This document shows positions 35,906 through 44,705 of a DNA stretch of 64,000 bases, one piece after another. The notes under the pieces were generated by a model. That model worked only from the letters and a program-made list of their open reading frames with translations, did no database searches and was not told the DNA's origin. Position 1 is the first letter of the stretch, and every line of letters starts with the position of its first letter. The translations under genes were made by a program, and so were the position numbers. This DNA is from Bradyrhizobium arachidis (GTDB lineage Bacteria; Pseudomonadota; Alphaproteobacteria; Rhizobiales; Xanthobacteraceae), in NCBI RefSeq assembly GCF_024758505.1, contig NZ_CP077970.1:3720001-3784000 (forward strand), in the 5' to 3' direction.

Positions 35906-36304
35906 ATGAGAAAGCTGGTGCTCGGCAGCCTGGTTGCGGCGGCCGTTGGCGTGAGTCTTGGCATGATTGGCGGCGCGGCGTTCGCTGGTCCCTGGGAGGA
36001 CGGCATGGCCGCCTACAACCGGGGCGACTATGTACCGGCGGTCCAGGTGTTCCGCGGCATGGCGAAGGCCGGCAATGCCAAGGCGCAGATGATGCTGGGC
36101 TCGATGTATCAGCGCGGACAGGGCGTGGCGAAGAGTTCTGCGCACGCCTTCATGTGGCTCACGCTAGCCGCGTCCCGTGGCGACGCGAAGGCGAAGGCGG
36201 AGCTGAAGGCGGTCTCGGCGACCATGACGGCGGAGGACCTGTCGCACGCGCGCGCGATGATGCAGACCTGCGAGGCGTCGGATTACAGGAATTGCGAGTA
36301 TTGA
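35906..36304 (+). CDS. Exported Sel1/TPR-like repeat protein
   Basis: 132 residues from ATG 35906 (GGAGGAGGG site upstream). Seen: signal peptide (MRKLVLGSLVAAAVGVSLGMIGGAAFA) and Sel1-like helical repeats (GMAAYNRGDYVPAVQVFRGMAKAGNAKAQMMLGSMYQRGQGVAKSSAHAFMWLTLAA), plus two Cys near the C-terminus. Periplasmic scaffold-type protein of unknown partner. It lies on the opposite strand between Anbu and the rest of its gene set, splitting the cluster. Confidence 0.85.
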   Translation: MRKLVLGSLVAAAVGVSLGMIGGAAFAGPWEDGMAAYNRGDYVPAVQVFRGMAKAGNAKAQMMLGSMYQRGQGVAKSSAHAFMWLTLAASRGDAKAKAELKAVSATMTAEDLSHARAMMQTCEASDYRNCEY

Positions 36305-36313
36305 GTCTTACAT

Positions 36314-36405
36314 CGTCATTCCGGGGCGCGCGTAGCGCGAACCCGGAATCTCGCGCCACAATCTCCAGATTCCGGGTTCGATGCTTCGCATCGCCCCGGA
36401 ATGAC
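36314..36405. repeat. Family A interspersed palindrome, copy 3
   Basis: Two hairpin halves CGTCATTCCGGGGCGCGCG...GAACCCGGAATC and ATTCCGGGTTCGATG...CGCCCCGGAATGAC with a 12-base insert (GCGCCACAATCT) at the centre. Between the convergent Sel1-like and transglutaminase genes. Confidence 0.85.
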
Positions 36406-36416
36406 TCGCAAAACTG

Positions 36417-37262
36417 TCACCCCTGCCATTGCGATTGCGACTGCCCGCCGGAACGCCCGGCCTGATCGACCCTAACCGTCACCGTCAGCGTCTCCATGCC
36501 GCCGCCATAGCGGGTGCCGCGCACGGGAGCGGCGCCGAGATAATCGAGCCCGATCGCGACACGGACATGGGCGTCGGTCGAGCAGAGGCAGTTGGCGGGA
36601 TCGAAGCCGACCCAGCCGAGGTCCGGCACGAAAGCCTCGGCCCAGGCGTGACCGGCATCCTGATGGACTGCGCCGTCGGAGCGTAAGAAGTGGCCGGAGA
36701 CGAAGCGCGCCGGCACGCCCGCGCTGCGCGCGCAGGCGATGAAGATATGCGCATAATCCTGGCAGACGCCGCGCTTGAGCGTGAACGCCTCCGCCGCCGA
36801 GGTGCCGCTATGCGTCGGATCCTCGTCGAACGTCATGTGCTCGCTGACCTGCGACATCAGTGAATGCAGGAAGCCGAGCGTGTCGCTCTCGGCCTCGGCG
36901 CGCAAGCTCTTCGCGAACGCCGCCATCGCCGGGTTGACCCCGGTGAGGTCGGTGGAGCGCAGGAACATCCCGGCCGGAAAGCGCTCGTCGGCGCCGCGCA
37001 GCACGCCGCCGGTGTCGTGGGTCTCGATCAGGCCCTCGGCAGTGATCCTGATGTCGCTGACGGGACCGCAGGACAGCACATGCGTGACGTTGCCGAACGC
37101 GTCCTCGTGCATGTCGAGCTTGGTGTCGGTCGAGACGTCGATCTGCCATTCCGCCACATACTGCCCGTCATGGCTGCCGGGTGTCATGCGCAGGATCTGG
37201 ATCACGCTGGAGGCCGCCGGCTCGTAGCGATAGGTCGTGGTGTGCAGGATTCGCAGGCGCAT
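36417..37262 (-). CDS. Transglutaminase-like protein of the Anbu cluster
   Basis: 281 residues from Met 37262. Seen: N-terminal beta-rich domain (MRLRILHTTTYRYEPAASSVIQILRMTP, the Bact_transglu_N pattern, ~1-85) and a transglutaminase/papain-like core with Cys167 (KRGVCQDYAHIF), His205 (DAGHAWAEAF) and Asp221 (GFDPANC). The triad is complete, so peptidase or amide-forming activity is plausible. No export signal. Part of the Anbu-linked set; separated from the alpha-E gene by a family A repeat. Confidence 0.92.
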   Translation of the reverse strand: MRLRILHTTTYRYEPAASSVIQILRMTPGSHDGQYVAEWQIDVSTDTKLDMHEDAFGNVTHVLSCGPVSDIRITAEGLIETHDTGGVLRGADERFPAGMFLRSTDLTGVNPAMAAFAKSLRAEAESDTLGFLHSLMSQVSEHMTFDEDPTHSGTSAAEAFTLKRGVCQDYAHIFIACARSAGVPARFVSGHFLRSDGAVHQDAGHAWAEAFVPDLGWVGFDPANCLCSTDAHVRVAIGLDYLGAAPVRGTRYGGGMETLTVTVRVDQAGRSGGQSQSQWQG

Positions 37263-37277
37263 GGTGCTTCTGGCTCG

Positions 37278-37358
37278 GTCATTCCGGGATGGTCCAAAGG
37301 ACCAGACCCGGAATCTCGAGATTCCGGGTTCGATGCTTCGCATCGCCCCGGAATGACG
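37278..37358. repeat. Family A interspersed palindrome, copy 4
   Basis: GTCATTCCGGGATGGTCC...GACCCGGAATCTCGAGATTCCGGGTTCGATG...CGCCCCGGAATGACG: two hairpins joined at a CTCGAG centre. It sits inside the presumed Anbu-linked operon, between the alpha-E and transglutaminase genes (strand of transcription: minus), so it may create a 3' end or processing site there. Confidence 0.85.
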
Positions 37359-37379
37359 ACGGGTTGAGACTGTGTTCGA

Positions 37380-38324
37380 CTAGATCAAATACTGCTTCGT
37401 GATGATTTCGCCCAGCCTGGAATTGTCTGCGATGAATTCCTGAATGAATTCATGCACGCCATGCTGGAAGATGTCGGTCATGTTGGAGTGTTCCAGGCGG
37501 TTGCGGATGCCGCGGGCGTGGCGCTGGGCCGGGCCCTGGCGGCCATAGGCCACACCGATCTGGTCGAGATTGCGCACGAGATTGTCGTAGCAGCTCGCAA
37601 GCGAGCGCGGCAGCGTGCCGTTGAGAATGAGCAGATCCGCGACCAGCCACGGTTTCAGCGTCTCGCGATACACCCAGTGATAGGCAGTCAGCGCCGACAC
37701 CGACCGCAGGATCGAGCTCCACTGATAGAAGTCGAGCGGACCGCCGACGTGCTCCTCTTCCGGCAGCAGCACGTGATACTTCACGTCGAGAATGCGTGCG
37801 GTGTTGTCGGCGCGCTCCAGGTGCAGGCCGAGGCGCGAGAACCAGTAGGCGTCGTTGCGCAGCATGGTCCGGTAGGCCGAGCCGTCGAAGCGCAGCGAGG
37901 TCTCCTGCACGAAGCGCAGGAATTTTGCCAGGTCCTCGCGCGTCGAGGTGCCCTTGCTCCAGACCTCCTGCAGCTCGATCCAGGCCGAGTTGATGGTGTC
38001 CCACATCTCGCTCGTCAGCGCGGTGCGCACCGAGCGCGAGTTCAGACGCGCCGCCTCGATGCAGTTCCGGATCGAGGACGGATTGTTCGCCGAGAACGAG
38101 AGATAGTCGACGACGTTGTTCTCGTTGGCTTCCTCATATTGCTGATAGAAGCTGGCGGCGACGCCGGCGGTGAGCAGCGCCGAGTCCCATTCGTTGGTCT
38201 TGCCGACATAGGCGGCGGGTAGCGCGGTCACACGCAACGTCGCGTCGATGGTGCGCGCGAGATATTCCGCACGTTCGACGTAGCGGGCGAGCCAGTAGAG
38301 GTTTTCGGCGGTACGCGACAGCAT
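37380..38324 (-). CDS. Alpha-E domain protein
   Basis: 314 residues, almost all helical. Seen: MLSRTAENLYWLARYVERAEYLARTIDATLRVT (the conserved N-terminal signature), SVRTALTSEMWDTINSAWIEL, FSRLGLHLERADNTARILDVKYHVLLP with the conserved ER pair, and a long helical C-terminus. Known: the alpha-E domain accompanies circularly permuted ATP-grasp and transglutaminase proteins in Anbu-type gene neighbourhoods; its biochemical role is unproven. The start is 4 bases after the ATP-grasp stop codon, so the two are translated together. Confidence 0.93.
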   Translation of the reverse strand: MLSRTAENLYWLARYVERAEYLARTIDATLRVTALPAAYVGKTNEWDSALLTAGVAASFYQQYEEANENNVVDYLSFSANNPSSIRNCIEAARLNSRSVRTALTSEMWDTINSAWIELQEVWSKGTSTREDLAKFLRFVQETSLRFDGSAYRTMLRNDAYWFSRLGLHLERADNTARILDVKYHVLLPEEEHVGGPLDFYQWSSILRSVSALTAYHWVYRETLKPWLVADLLILNGTLPRSLASCYDNLVRNLDQIGVAYGRQGPAQRHARGIRNRLEHSNMTDIFQHGVHEFIQEFIADNSRLGEIITKQYLI

Positions 38325-38328
38325 CTCT

Positions 38329-39747
38329 CTACTCGTCCAGAATCCAGGTGTCTTTGGTGCCGCCGCCCTGGCTGGAATTCACCACGAGCGAGCCTTCCTT
38401 CAGGGCGACGCGGGTCAGTCCACCAGGCACGACGGTCGTGCGCTTGCTGCCCGTGAGCACGAAGGGGCGAAGATCGACATGGCGTGGCGCGAGGCCGGAC
38501 GCCGTGCAGGTCGGGCAGGTCGAGAGTGCCAGCGTCGGCTGCGCGATGAAGCCTTCCGGCTCGCGCTTCAGCTTCTCGCGGAAGGCCTCGATGGTCGCCT
38601 TGGTCGCGGCCGGCCCGATCAGCATGCCGTAGCCGCCGGAGCCGTGCACTTCCTTCACGACGAGCTCGCCGAGATTGTCGAGCACGTAGGCGAGATCCTT
38701 CGGCTCACGGCAGCGCCAGGTCGGCACGTTCTTCAGGATCGGCTCCTCGCCCAGATAAAATTTCACGATGTCGGGCATGTAGGAGTAGATCGCCTTGTCG
38801 TCGGCGATGCCGGTACCGACCGCGTTGGCGAGCGTGATGTTGCCGGCCGCATAGGCCGACATCAGGCCGGGCACGCCGAGCACGGAATCGGGGCGGAAGG
38901 TGAGGGGATCGAGGAAATCGTCGTCGACGCGGCGGTAGATCACGTCGACCCGTTTCAAGCCCTCCGTCGTGCGCATGAACACTTCGTTGTTCTTGACGAT
39001 GAGGTCGCGGCCCTCGACGAGCTCGATGCCGAGCTTGTCGGCGAGGAAGGAGTGCTCGTAATAGGCAGAGTTGTAGACGCCGGGGGTGAGCAGCGCGACC
39101 GTCGGCTCGGACGAGGCGCTCAGCGGCGCCACCGAGCGCAGGGCAGCCAGCAGCTCGTCCGGATAACGCTCGACCGGCGCCACCCTGTGCCGGGCAAACA
39201 GGTCCGGAAACAGCCGCATCATGATCTCGCGGTTTTCCAGCATGTAGGACACGCCGGACGGCGTGCGCGCATTGTCCTCGAGCACGATGAAGTCGTTGGC
39301 GTCGACCCGGACGATGTCGATGCCGGCGATGTGCACATAGACGTCGTGCGGCACCTGCTGGCCGTTCATCTCCGGGCGGAACACCGGGTTCTGGAAGATC
39401 AGGTCGTCCGGCACTATCTCGGCGCGCAGCACCTCGCGGCCATGATAGATGTCACGCAGGAACATGTTGAGCGCGCGCACCCGCTGCTTCAGGCCCTTTT
39501 CCAGCAGTGCCCATTCCTTGCCCGACATGATGCGCGGGATGACGTCGAACGGGATCAGCCGCTCGGTGGCCTCCGCATCGCCATAGACGGCGAAGGTGAT
39601 GCCGATGCGGCGGAACAGAAGCTCCGCCTCCTGACGGCGATATTCGAGCGCCTCGGAAGGCGTCTCCTTGAGCCAGCGTGCCAGCTCCTGATAGGCGGGA
39701 CGGAGGTCCCCCCCGGGAATATTCATTTCATCGAACGCGACTGCCAT
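38329..39747 (-). CDS. Circularly permuted ATP-grasp protein
   Basis: 472 residues from Met 39747 (MAVAFDEMNIPGG), chosen because family homology begins there; the frame stays open further upstream. Seen: the DUF404/407/403-type architecture with DLIFQNPVFRPEM, VDANDFIVLEDNARTPSGVSYMLENR, VDVIYRRVDDDFLDPL, ANAVGTGIADDKAIYSYMP and GELVVKEVHGSGGYGMLIGP (the permuted nucleotide-binding part). Proposed to ligate peptides using ATP. First gene of the alpha-E/transglutaminase set. Confidence 0.93.
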   Translation of the reverse strand: MAVAFDEMNIPGGDLRPAYQELARWLKETPSEALEYRRQEAELLFRRIGITFAVYGDAEATERLIPFDVIPRIMSGKEWALLEKGLKQRVRALNMFLRDIYHGREVLRAEIVPDDLIFQNPVFRPEMNGQQVPHDVYVHIAGIDIVRVDANDFIVLEDNARTPSGVSYMLENREIMMRLFPDLFARHRVAPVERYPDELLAALRSVAPLSASSEPTVALLTPGVYNSAYYEHSFLADKLGIELVEGRDLIVKNNEVFMRTTEGLKRVDVIYRRVDDDFLDPLTFRPDSVLGVPGLMSAYAAGNITLANAVGTGIADDKAIYSYMPDIVKFYLGEEPILKNVPTWRCREPKDLAYVLDNLGELVVKEVHGSGGYGMLIGPAATKATIEAFREKLKREPEGFIAQPTLALSTCPTCTASGLAPRHVDLRPFVLTGSKRTTVVPGGLTRVALKEGSLVVNSSQGGGTKDTWILDE

Positions 39748-40027
39748 AGATCCCGACTGTTCTCCCGAGGCGTTGCGCAATTGGTCAGGTCGCATAGGCC
39801 TTGGTGAAGACCGCAACGTCCTGTGGCCATGCGCAGAGAGTGCATGACTTATCGGGGTGGTAGCAAGGGCCGGGCCAGCGCGATATGCATGGACTAACGG
39901 CATTTGACGGGGATAGCCGGCGGCGTGCCTGAAAAAATGGCGGAGGACTGCTTATTTCGGCAGCAAAACCGCGTGACTTCAACGCGTTACCTCGGCAAAG
40001 TTGGCGCCACAGGTGAGGAATGGGTTT

Positions 40028-40765
40028 ATGAGCGAGATCGTCACGGCGGGCATTCTGGTGATCGGGGACGAAATCCTCTCCGGCCGGACCAAGGACAAGA
40101 ACATCGGCTTCATCGCCGAGTACCTGACCAATATCGGTATCGACCTGAAGGAAGTCCGGGTCGTCTCCGACGACGAGGACGACATCATCGCCGCCCTGAA
40201 TGCACTGCGGCAACGCTACACCTACGTCTTCACGACAGGCGGCATCGGGCCGACCCATGACGACATCACCGCCGACAGCGTGGCCAAGGCCTTTGGTGTC
40301 GGCATCGACCACCACCCGGAGGTGGTGGCGCGCTTCCGCGAGCGCTGGAGCGGGCAGGACCTCAACGAGGCGCGGCTGCGCATGGCCCGCATCCCCGACG
40401 GCGCCGAGCTGATCCAGAGCGCGACCATCCTCGCCCCCGGCTTCAAGATCGGCAATGTCATCGTGATGGCGGGGGTGCCCTCGATCATGCAGGCGATGAT
40501 GGACATCGTTTCGCCCAAGCTGAAGTCTGGCGTCCGCATGCTCTCGGAGTCGGTCCGCGCCAACGCGCGGGAGGGCGACATCGGCAGCCCGTTGCGGGCC
40601 ATTGCCGCCGCCCATCCCGACACCATCATCGGCAGCTATCCCTTCATGGACGAGGACTCGAAGCCCAACACCAATCTGGTGGTGCGCTCGCGCGACCCGG
40701 AGAAGCTTTCCGCCGCGATGTCCGCCGTGAAGGAAATGCTGGCGGGATTGAGTGTGAATCGCTAG
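40028..40765 (+). CDS. Molybdopterin-binding (CinA N-terminal/MoCF) domain protein
   Basis: 245 residues from ATG 40028. Seen: the MoCF-biosynthesis fold with [25 protein letters not shown] start ([23 protein letters not shown]), [13 protein letters not shown], the [21 protein letters not shown] signature and [16 protein letters not shown]. It corresponds to the N-terminal domain of CinA only: the ~150-residue nicotinamide-nucleotide amidase (PncC) domain is absent. In CinA this domain has ADP-ribose/NMN-related pyrophosphatase activity. Followed 37 bases later by gpt; likely cotranscribed. Confidence 0.88.
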   Translation: MSEIVTAGILVIGDEILSGRTKDKNIGFIAEYLTNIGIDLKEVRVVSDDEDDIIAALNALRQRYTYVFTTGGIGPTHDDITADSVAKAFGVGIDHHPEVVARFRERWSGQDLNEARLRMARIPDGAELIQSATILAPGFKIGNVIVMAGVPSIMQAMMDIVSPKLKSGVRMLSESVRANAREGDIGSPLRAIAAAHPDTIIGSYPFMDEDSKPNTNLVVRSRDPEKLSAAMSAVKEMLAGLSVNR

Positions 40766-40802
40766 CACGACACCGCCGGACGATGATTGGCAGGAGACGA
40801 CG

Positions 40803-41321
40803 ATGAACGGTGAATTGACTGCACAGGAACGGGCGGGCAAGGCCTTTCCGGTCTCGTGGGACCAGTTCCACCGCGATTGCCGAGCGCTGACCTGGCGGCT
40901 CAACGAGGTCGGCCCGTTCCATGCGGTCATCGCCATCACCCGCGGCGGCCTGGTGCCGGCCGCAATCGTGGCGCGCGAGCTCGGCGTGCGCATCATCGAT
41001 ACCGTCTGCATCGCGAGCTACGACCACGACAAGCAGGGCGATCTGCAGGTTCTCAAGGGCATTTCCGACGCGGCGATGAAGCTCGGCGGCGGCACCGGCA
41101 AGGGTCTGTTGATCGTCGACGACCTCGTCGACACCGGCAAGACCGGCAAGCTGGTGCGCGAGATGCTGCCGGATGCGCATTTCGCCACCGTCTATGCCAA
41201 GCCGAAGGGCCGTCCGCTGGTCGACACCTTCATCACCGAGGTATCGCAGGACACCTGGATCTTCTTCCCCTGGGACACCGCGCTCTCCTACCACCCGCCG
41301 CTGCGGGATGGTGCGGCGTAA
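40803..41321 (+). CDS. gpt: Xanthine-guanine phosphoribosyltransferase
   Basis: 172 residues. Seen: [57 protein letters not shown] and the PRPP-binding loop [15 protein letters not shown] (~105-119), then TWIFFPWD for base stacking. Salvages guanine and xanthine with PRPP to GMP and XMP. Cytosolic/peripheral. Downstream of a CinA-type domain gene; a family A palindrome follows 7 bases after the stop. Confidence 0.95.
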   Translation: MNGELTAQERAGKAFPVSWDQFHRDCRALTWRLNEVGPFHAVIAITRGGLVPAAIVARELGVRIIDTVCIASYDHDKQGDLQVLKGISDAAMKLGGGTGKGLLIVDDLVDTGKTGKLVREMLPDAHFATVYAKPKGRPLVDTFITEVSQDTWIFFPWDTALSYHPPLRDGAA

Positions 41322-41327
41322 GAGGAT

Positions 41328-41429
41328 GTCATTCCGGGGCGATGCGAAGCATCGAACCCGGAATCTCGAGATTCCACAATGTGCAATTGCACATTGGGGT
41401 TCGGCTCTTCGAGCCGCCCCGGAATGACG
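41328..41429. repeat. Family A' interspersed palindrome, copy 1
   Basis: It shares the outer ends GTCATTCCGGGGCG and CGCCCCGGAATGACG with family A, but has a different right half: after CTCGAGATTCC comes an extra small palindrome (CAATGTGCAATTGCACATTG) and GGTTCGGCTC. A close relative is at 55626. Located after gpt. Confidence 0.85.
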
Positions 41430-41451
41430 GCAGTTGAATAGGCGCGCTTTC

Positions 41452-42069
41452 ATGCCGCTGCAAAACCGCGTCACGCCCACCGGCGACATCATCGCGACAC
41501 CCCATCGCGGGATGTTTACCGGCAATCGTGGCATCATCCACGATCCCGCGTCCAAGACGCTTCTCAAGAAGCGCTGGTCAAGTCCGGCCTGGCTCACCTG
41601 CACCTGCGAATTCCGCGGCCGTCGCCGCGAGGTGATGGCGCAGCGGAGCTGGACCGAGCTGTTCTTCCTGGACGAGGCCACCGCACTCGCTGCCGGCCAT
41701 CGTCCCTGCTTCTATTGCCGCCGCGACGACGCCAACCGCTTTCGCGCGGCCTGGGAGAAGGGCAATCGCGTCCATGACGTTCGCATGCACGATATCGACG
41801 CCGTGCTGCATCATGAGCGACTCGATGATGGCAGGAAGCGGCTGCATGAGCTCGTGATGCCGATCGAGCAGCTCCCCGATGGAGCGATGGTGCTAAAGGG
41901 CGAGGAGAGTTTCCTGGTGACGCAGGGCAGGGTCCTGCTGTGGTCGTCGGCAGGCTATGCCAATGCTGCGCGGCAGCTCGACGATGCGAAACTCCTGACG
42001 CCGCCTTCAACCCTTCGGGCGTTGAATGCAGGATACCAGGTCGTGCTGCATCCGACGGCCACGCGCTAG
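41452..42069 (+). CDS. Conserved hypothetical protein with CxC/CxxC motifs
   Basis: 205 residues from ATG 41452 (a TTG 18 bases upstream is possible; neither has a good ribosome site). Seen: RVTPTGDIIATPHRGMFTGNRGIIHD, then WLTCTCEFRGRRREVM and HRPCFYCRRDDANRF, giving four Cys arranged CxC...CxxC (~53-95) as a probable zinc site, and a WTELFFLDEATALAAGHRPC segment. No catalytic family recognised; possible nucleic-acid-binding treble clef or Ada-like metal domain, unproven. It lies just downstream of a repeat element. Confidence 0.7.
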   Translation: MPLQNRVTPTGDIIATPHRGMFTGNRGIIHDPASKTLLKKRWSSPAWLTCTCEFRGRRREVMAQRSWTELFFLDEATALAAGHRPCFYCRRDDANRFRAAWEKGNRVHDVRMHDIDAVLHHERLDDGRKRLHELVMPIEQLPDGAMVLKGEESFLVTQGRVLLWSSAGYANAARQLDDAKLLTPPSTLRALNAGYQVVLHPTATR

Positions 42070-42130
42070 CGCAGCGGCCGTCCCTGTTCGCCGACAGTCA
42101 GCCGCACATCGCGCAGTGCTCATTCGCGGA

Positions 42131-43153
42131 TCACTTCAACTTCTCGCGCGCCAGCGCAGCACCGGCGCCGAGCGCCATCAGTTTTGCTTCCGCGATGTCC
42201 CGCCGCATCGGCGCCATGCCGCAATTGGTCGTGGCGATGATGTTGCTCTTGGGCACGAATTTTGCGACGTCCTCGATCACCTTGACGACGTCCTCGGCGG
42301 TCTCGACCGTGTCGCTCGCGACGTCGATCACGCCGGCCTGGACGATCTTGTTCTTGAGCAGCGCCAGGAGGTCGAGCGGCACCTTGGAATTGCGGCATTC
42401 GATCGCGACCTGCTGGATTGGGCTGGCGTCGATCGCGGGAAAGATCTGCTCGTACTGCCGCCACTGTTCGCCGAGCGTTTCCTTCCAGTCCGTGTTGGCC
42501 TTGATGCCGTAGCCGTAGCAGATGTGCACGGCGGTTGCGCAGGTCAGCCCTTCGGCGGCGCGCTCCAGTGCCTTGATGCCCCAGTCGTTGACCTCGTCCA
42601 TGTAGACGTTGAAGGCCGGCTCGTCGAACTGGATGAGGTCGACGCCGTCGGCCTGCAACGCCTTGGCTTCCGCGTTCAATAGTTCGGCAAAGGCAAAGGC
42701 CATCTTGACGCGGTCGCCATAATAGCGGTCGGCGATGGTGTCGATGATGGTCATCGGGCCGGGCAGGGTGAACTTCAGCTTCCGGCCGGTGTGCGTCCGG
42801 GCGACGCGCGCCTCAAATTCATGGACGCGCTCCCTAAGCTGCAGGGGCGCAACGACCTGCGGCACCATCGCCTTGTAGCGGTCCTTGCGGATGCCCATCT
42901 CGACCTTGTGGGCGAAGTCGATGCCCTCGATCTTCTCCAGAAAACCGTGCACGAAATGCTGCCGCGCCTGCTCGCCCTCGGTCACGATGTCGATGCCGGC
43001 GTCGTCCTGGATCTTCAGCCAGATCAGCGTCGCGTCGCGCTTGGCGCGCAAAAGCTCGTCGCCCTTCGCCTTCCAGGGCGCCCAGAGCATGTTCGGCTCG
43101 GCGAGCCATTCCGGCTTCGGCAAGGAGCCGGCAATCGTGGTTGGAAACAGCAT
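42131..43153 (-). CDS. Core MetE-type (cobalamin-independent) methionine synthase-like protein
   Basis: 340 residues from Met 43153 (MLFPTTIAGSLPKPEWL). This corresponds to the C-terminal catalytic barrel of MetE only; the ~400-residue N-terminal half is absent, as in the short core-MetE forms. Seen: zinc ligands His210 and Cys212 (AVHICYG), Glu252 (AIECRNS) and Cys311 (TTNCGM), plus GPMTIIDTIAD and LIQFDEPAF. Methyl transfer to homocysteine is expected; short forms may take methyl groups from donors other than methyltetrahydrofolate. Divergent from the GST gene. Confidence 0.88.
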   Translation of the reverse strand: MLFPTTIAGSLPKPEWLAEPNMLWAPWKAKGDELLRAKRDATLIWLKIQDDAGIDIVTEGEQARQHFVHGFLEKIEGIDFAHKVEMGIRKDRYKAMVPQVVAPLQLRERVHEFEARVARTHTGRKLKFTLPGPMTIIDTIADRYYGDRVKMAFAFAELLNAEAKALQADGVDLIQFDEPAFNVYMDEVNDWGIKALERAAEGLTCATAVHICYGYGIKANTDWKETLGEQWRQYEQIFPAIDASPIQQVAIECRNSKVPLDLLALLKNKIVQAGVIDVASDTVETAEDVVKVIEDVAKFVPKSNIIATTNCGMAPMRRDIAEAKLMALGAGAALAREKLK

Positions 43154-43259
43154 GGCGGCCTCCCGGGGGTTCTCGTTGCGCACCTTCCTGCCATGTCTTA
43201 ACGTCGAGGTACAGAACAACAAAAGTCGTCGTCAACCGGCGACGCCGACAGGGAAGGTC

Positions 43260-43964
43260 ATGATCGATCTCTACTACGCGCCGACGCCGAACGGCTGGAA
43301 AGTCTCGATCATGCTGGAGGAACTGGGGCTTCCCTATCAGGTCATTCCCGTCAACATTCGCACCGGCGAGCAGTTTCGCCCCGAATTCCTGGCCATCTCT
43401 CCGAACAACCGAATTCCCGCGATCGTCGATCACGCGCCGGCCGATGGCGGCGAGCCGTTCTCGGCGTTCGAGACCGGTGCCATCCTCATCTATCTGGCGG
43501 AGAAGACGGGCCGCTTGCTGCCCGCTGATCTCCGCGGGCGCTCGCGCACCATTCAATGGGTGATGTGGCAGATGGCGGGCCTCGGTCCCATGCTCGGCCA
43601 GCACGGCCATTTTGCACTCTATGCCGCGGAAAGGATTCCATACGCCATCGAGCGTTATCGCGACGAGGCGGCGCGGCTTTACGGCGTGCTCGACCGGCAG
43701 CTCGGAAAGACCGGTGCCTATGTCGCGGGTGACGACTACTCCATCGCCGACATCGCCTGCTTCCCGTGGACCATGACTCACAAGGCGCAGGGCTTTACGC
43801 TCGACGACTATCCGAGCGTCAAGCGCTGGTACGCCACTGTGCGCGCGCGTCCGCAGGTGCAGGCCGGGCTTGCGATCGGCAAGTTCGTCAAGGAACCCTT
43901 CGACGAGGAATCACGCAAGATCATGTTCGGCCAACGTGCGAAGGAATTGTTGGGAAAGAAATAG
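43260..43964 (+). CDS. Glutathione S-transferase (YfcG/YghU-like)
   Basis: 234 residues from ATG 43260. Seen: MIDLYYAPTPNGWKVSIMLEELGLPYQVIPVNIRTGEQFRPEFLAISPNNRIPAIVD with the NGWK motif (Asn glutathione-contact type of the Nu class), ETGAILIYLAEKTG, then a helical C-terminal domain with GDDYSIADIACFPW. Nu-class members act as disulfide-bond reductases or peroxidases. Probably leads the plus-strand group with the HCCA isomerase and quinone oxidoreductase, interrupted by a family B repeat. Confidence 0.92.
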   Translation: MIDLYYAPTPNGWKVSIMLEELGLPYQVIPVNIRTGEQFRPEFLAISPNNRIPAIVDHAPADGGEPFSAFETGAILIYLAEKTGRLLPADLRGRSRTIQWVMWQMAGLGPMLGQHGHFALYAAERIPYAIERYRDEAARLYGVLDRQLGKTGAYVAGDDYSIADIACFPWTMTHKAQGFTLDDYPSVKRWYATVRARPQVQAGLAIGKFVKEPFDEESRKIMFGQRAKELLGKK

Positions 43965-43978
43965 GCTGCCGCCACACC

Positions 43979-44057
43979 CGTCATTGCGAGCGCAGCGAAG
44001 CAATCCAGGCTGGTTCCGCGGAAAGATTCTGGATTGCTCGCTTCGCTCGCAATGACG
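43979..44057. repeat. Family B interspersed palindrome, copy 2
   Basis: CGTCATTGCGAGCGCAGCGAAG...CTTCGCTCGCAATGACG with a CCGCGGA centre; related to 34073-34152 with internal differences. Between the GST and HCCA isomerase genes. Confidence 0.87.
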
Positions 44058-44096
44058 GGGGATGGAGCGACATGAACAACAAACAAGGAAACGCCC

Positions 44097-44705
44097 GTGA
44101 TCGAATTCTTCTTCGACTGTTCCAGCCCCTGGACCTATCTCGCCTTCCACAACATCCGGCCGCTCGCAAAAGAGCTCGGGGTCGAGATCGTCTGGCGGCC
44201 GATCCTGGTCGGCGGCATCTTCAACACGGTGAACCCCAGCGTCTACGCCCAGCGCGAGACGCCGGTGCCGTTGAAGGCGCGCTACATGAAGAAGGACCTG
44301 CAGGACTGGGCGGGCTCGGCCGGCCTTGCGATCAAGATGCCGCCGACGGTGTTTCCCGTGAACAGCGTCAAGGCGATGCGCGGCTGCATCTGGCTGGGTG
44401 CGGACATGGTGCCGTTCGCAACCGCCGTGTTCGAGACCTATTGGGGCGGCGACAAGGACATCTCGCAGGACGCGGTCCTTGCCGAGGTCTGCAAAAAGGT
44501 CGGCATCGACGAGCAAAAGTTCTTTGCCGGGATTTCGGCGCAGACCATCAAGGACCAGCTCAAGGCCAACACCGAGGAGGTCGTGGCGCGCGGCGGATTC
44601 GGCTCGCCCACGATCTTCATCGACAAGACCGACATGTACTTCGGAAATGACCGGCTGCCGCTGATCCGCGAGGCGATTTTGCGCCGCAAGGCGAGTGCGG
44701 CCTGA
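44097..44705 (+). CDS. 2-hydroxychromene-2-carboxylate isomerase family protein (DsbA fold)
   Basis: 202 residues from GTG 44097 with AAGGAA upstream. Seen: MIEFFFDCSSPWTYLAFHNIRPLAKELGVEIVWRPILVGGIFN (glutathione-site Ser in CSSPWTYLA), MPPTVFPVNSVKAMRG and GGFGSPTIFID with the cis-Pro. This kappa-GST-like isomerase class acts in aromatic catabolism using glutathione. Its stop overlaps the next start (TGATG), so it is coupled to the quinone oxidoreductase. Confidence 0.9.
   Translation: MIEFFFDCSSPWTYLAFHNIRPLAKELGVEIVWRPILVGGIFNTVNPSVYAQRETPVPLKARYMKKDLQDWAGSAGLAIKMPPTVFPVNSVKAMRGCIWLGADMVPFATAVFETYWGGDKDISQDAVLAEVCKKVGIDEQKFFAGISAQTIKDQLKANTEEVVARGGFGSPTIFIDKTDMYFGNDRLPLIREAILRRKASAA

Noticed and set aside
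38479..39807. 442-codon plus-strand frame opposite the ATP-grasp gene
   Set aside because: Shadow frame without motifs; the minus strand carries the conserved ATP-grasp family sequence and near-overlap with alpha-E.
40028..40765. Full CinA
   Set aside because: The C-terminal amidase (PncC) domain is missing; only the MoCF-type domain is present, so the cinA symbol was not given.
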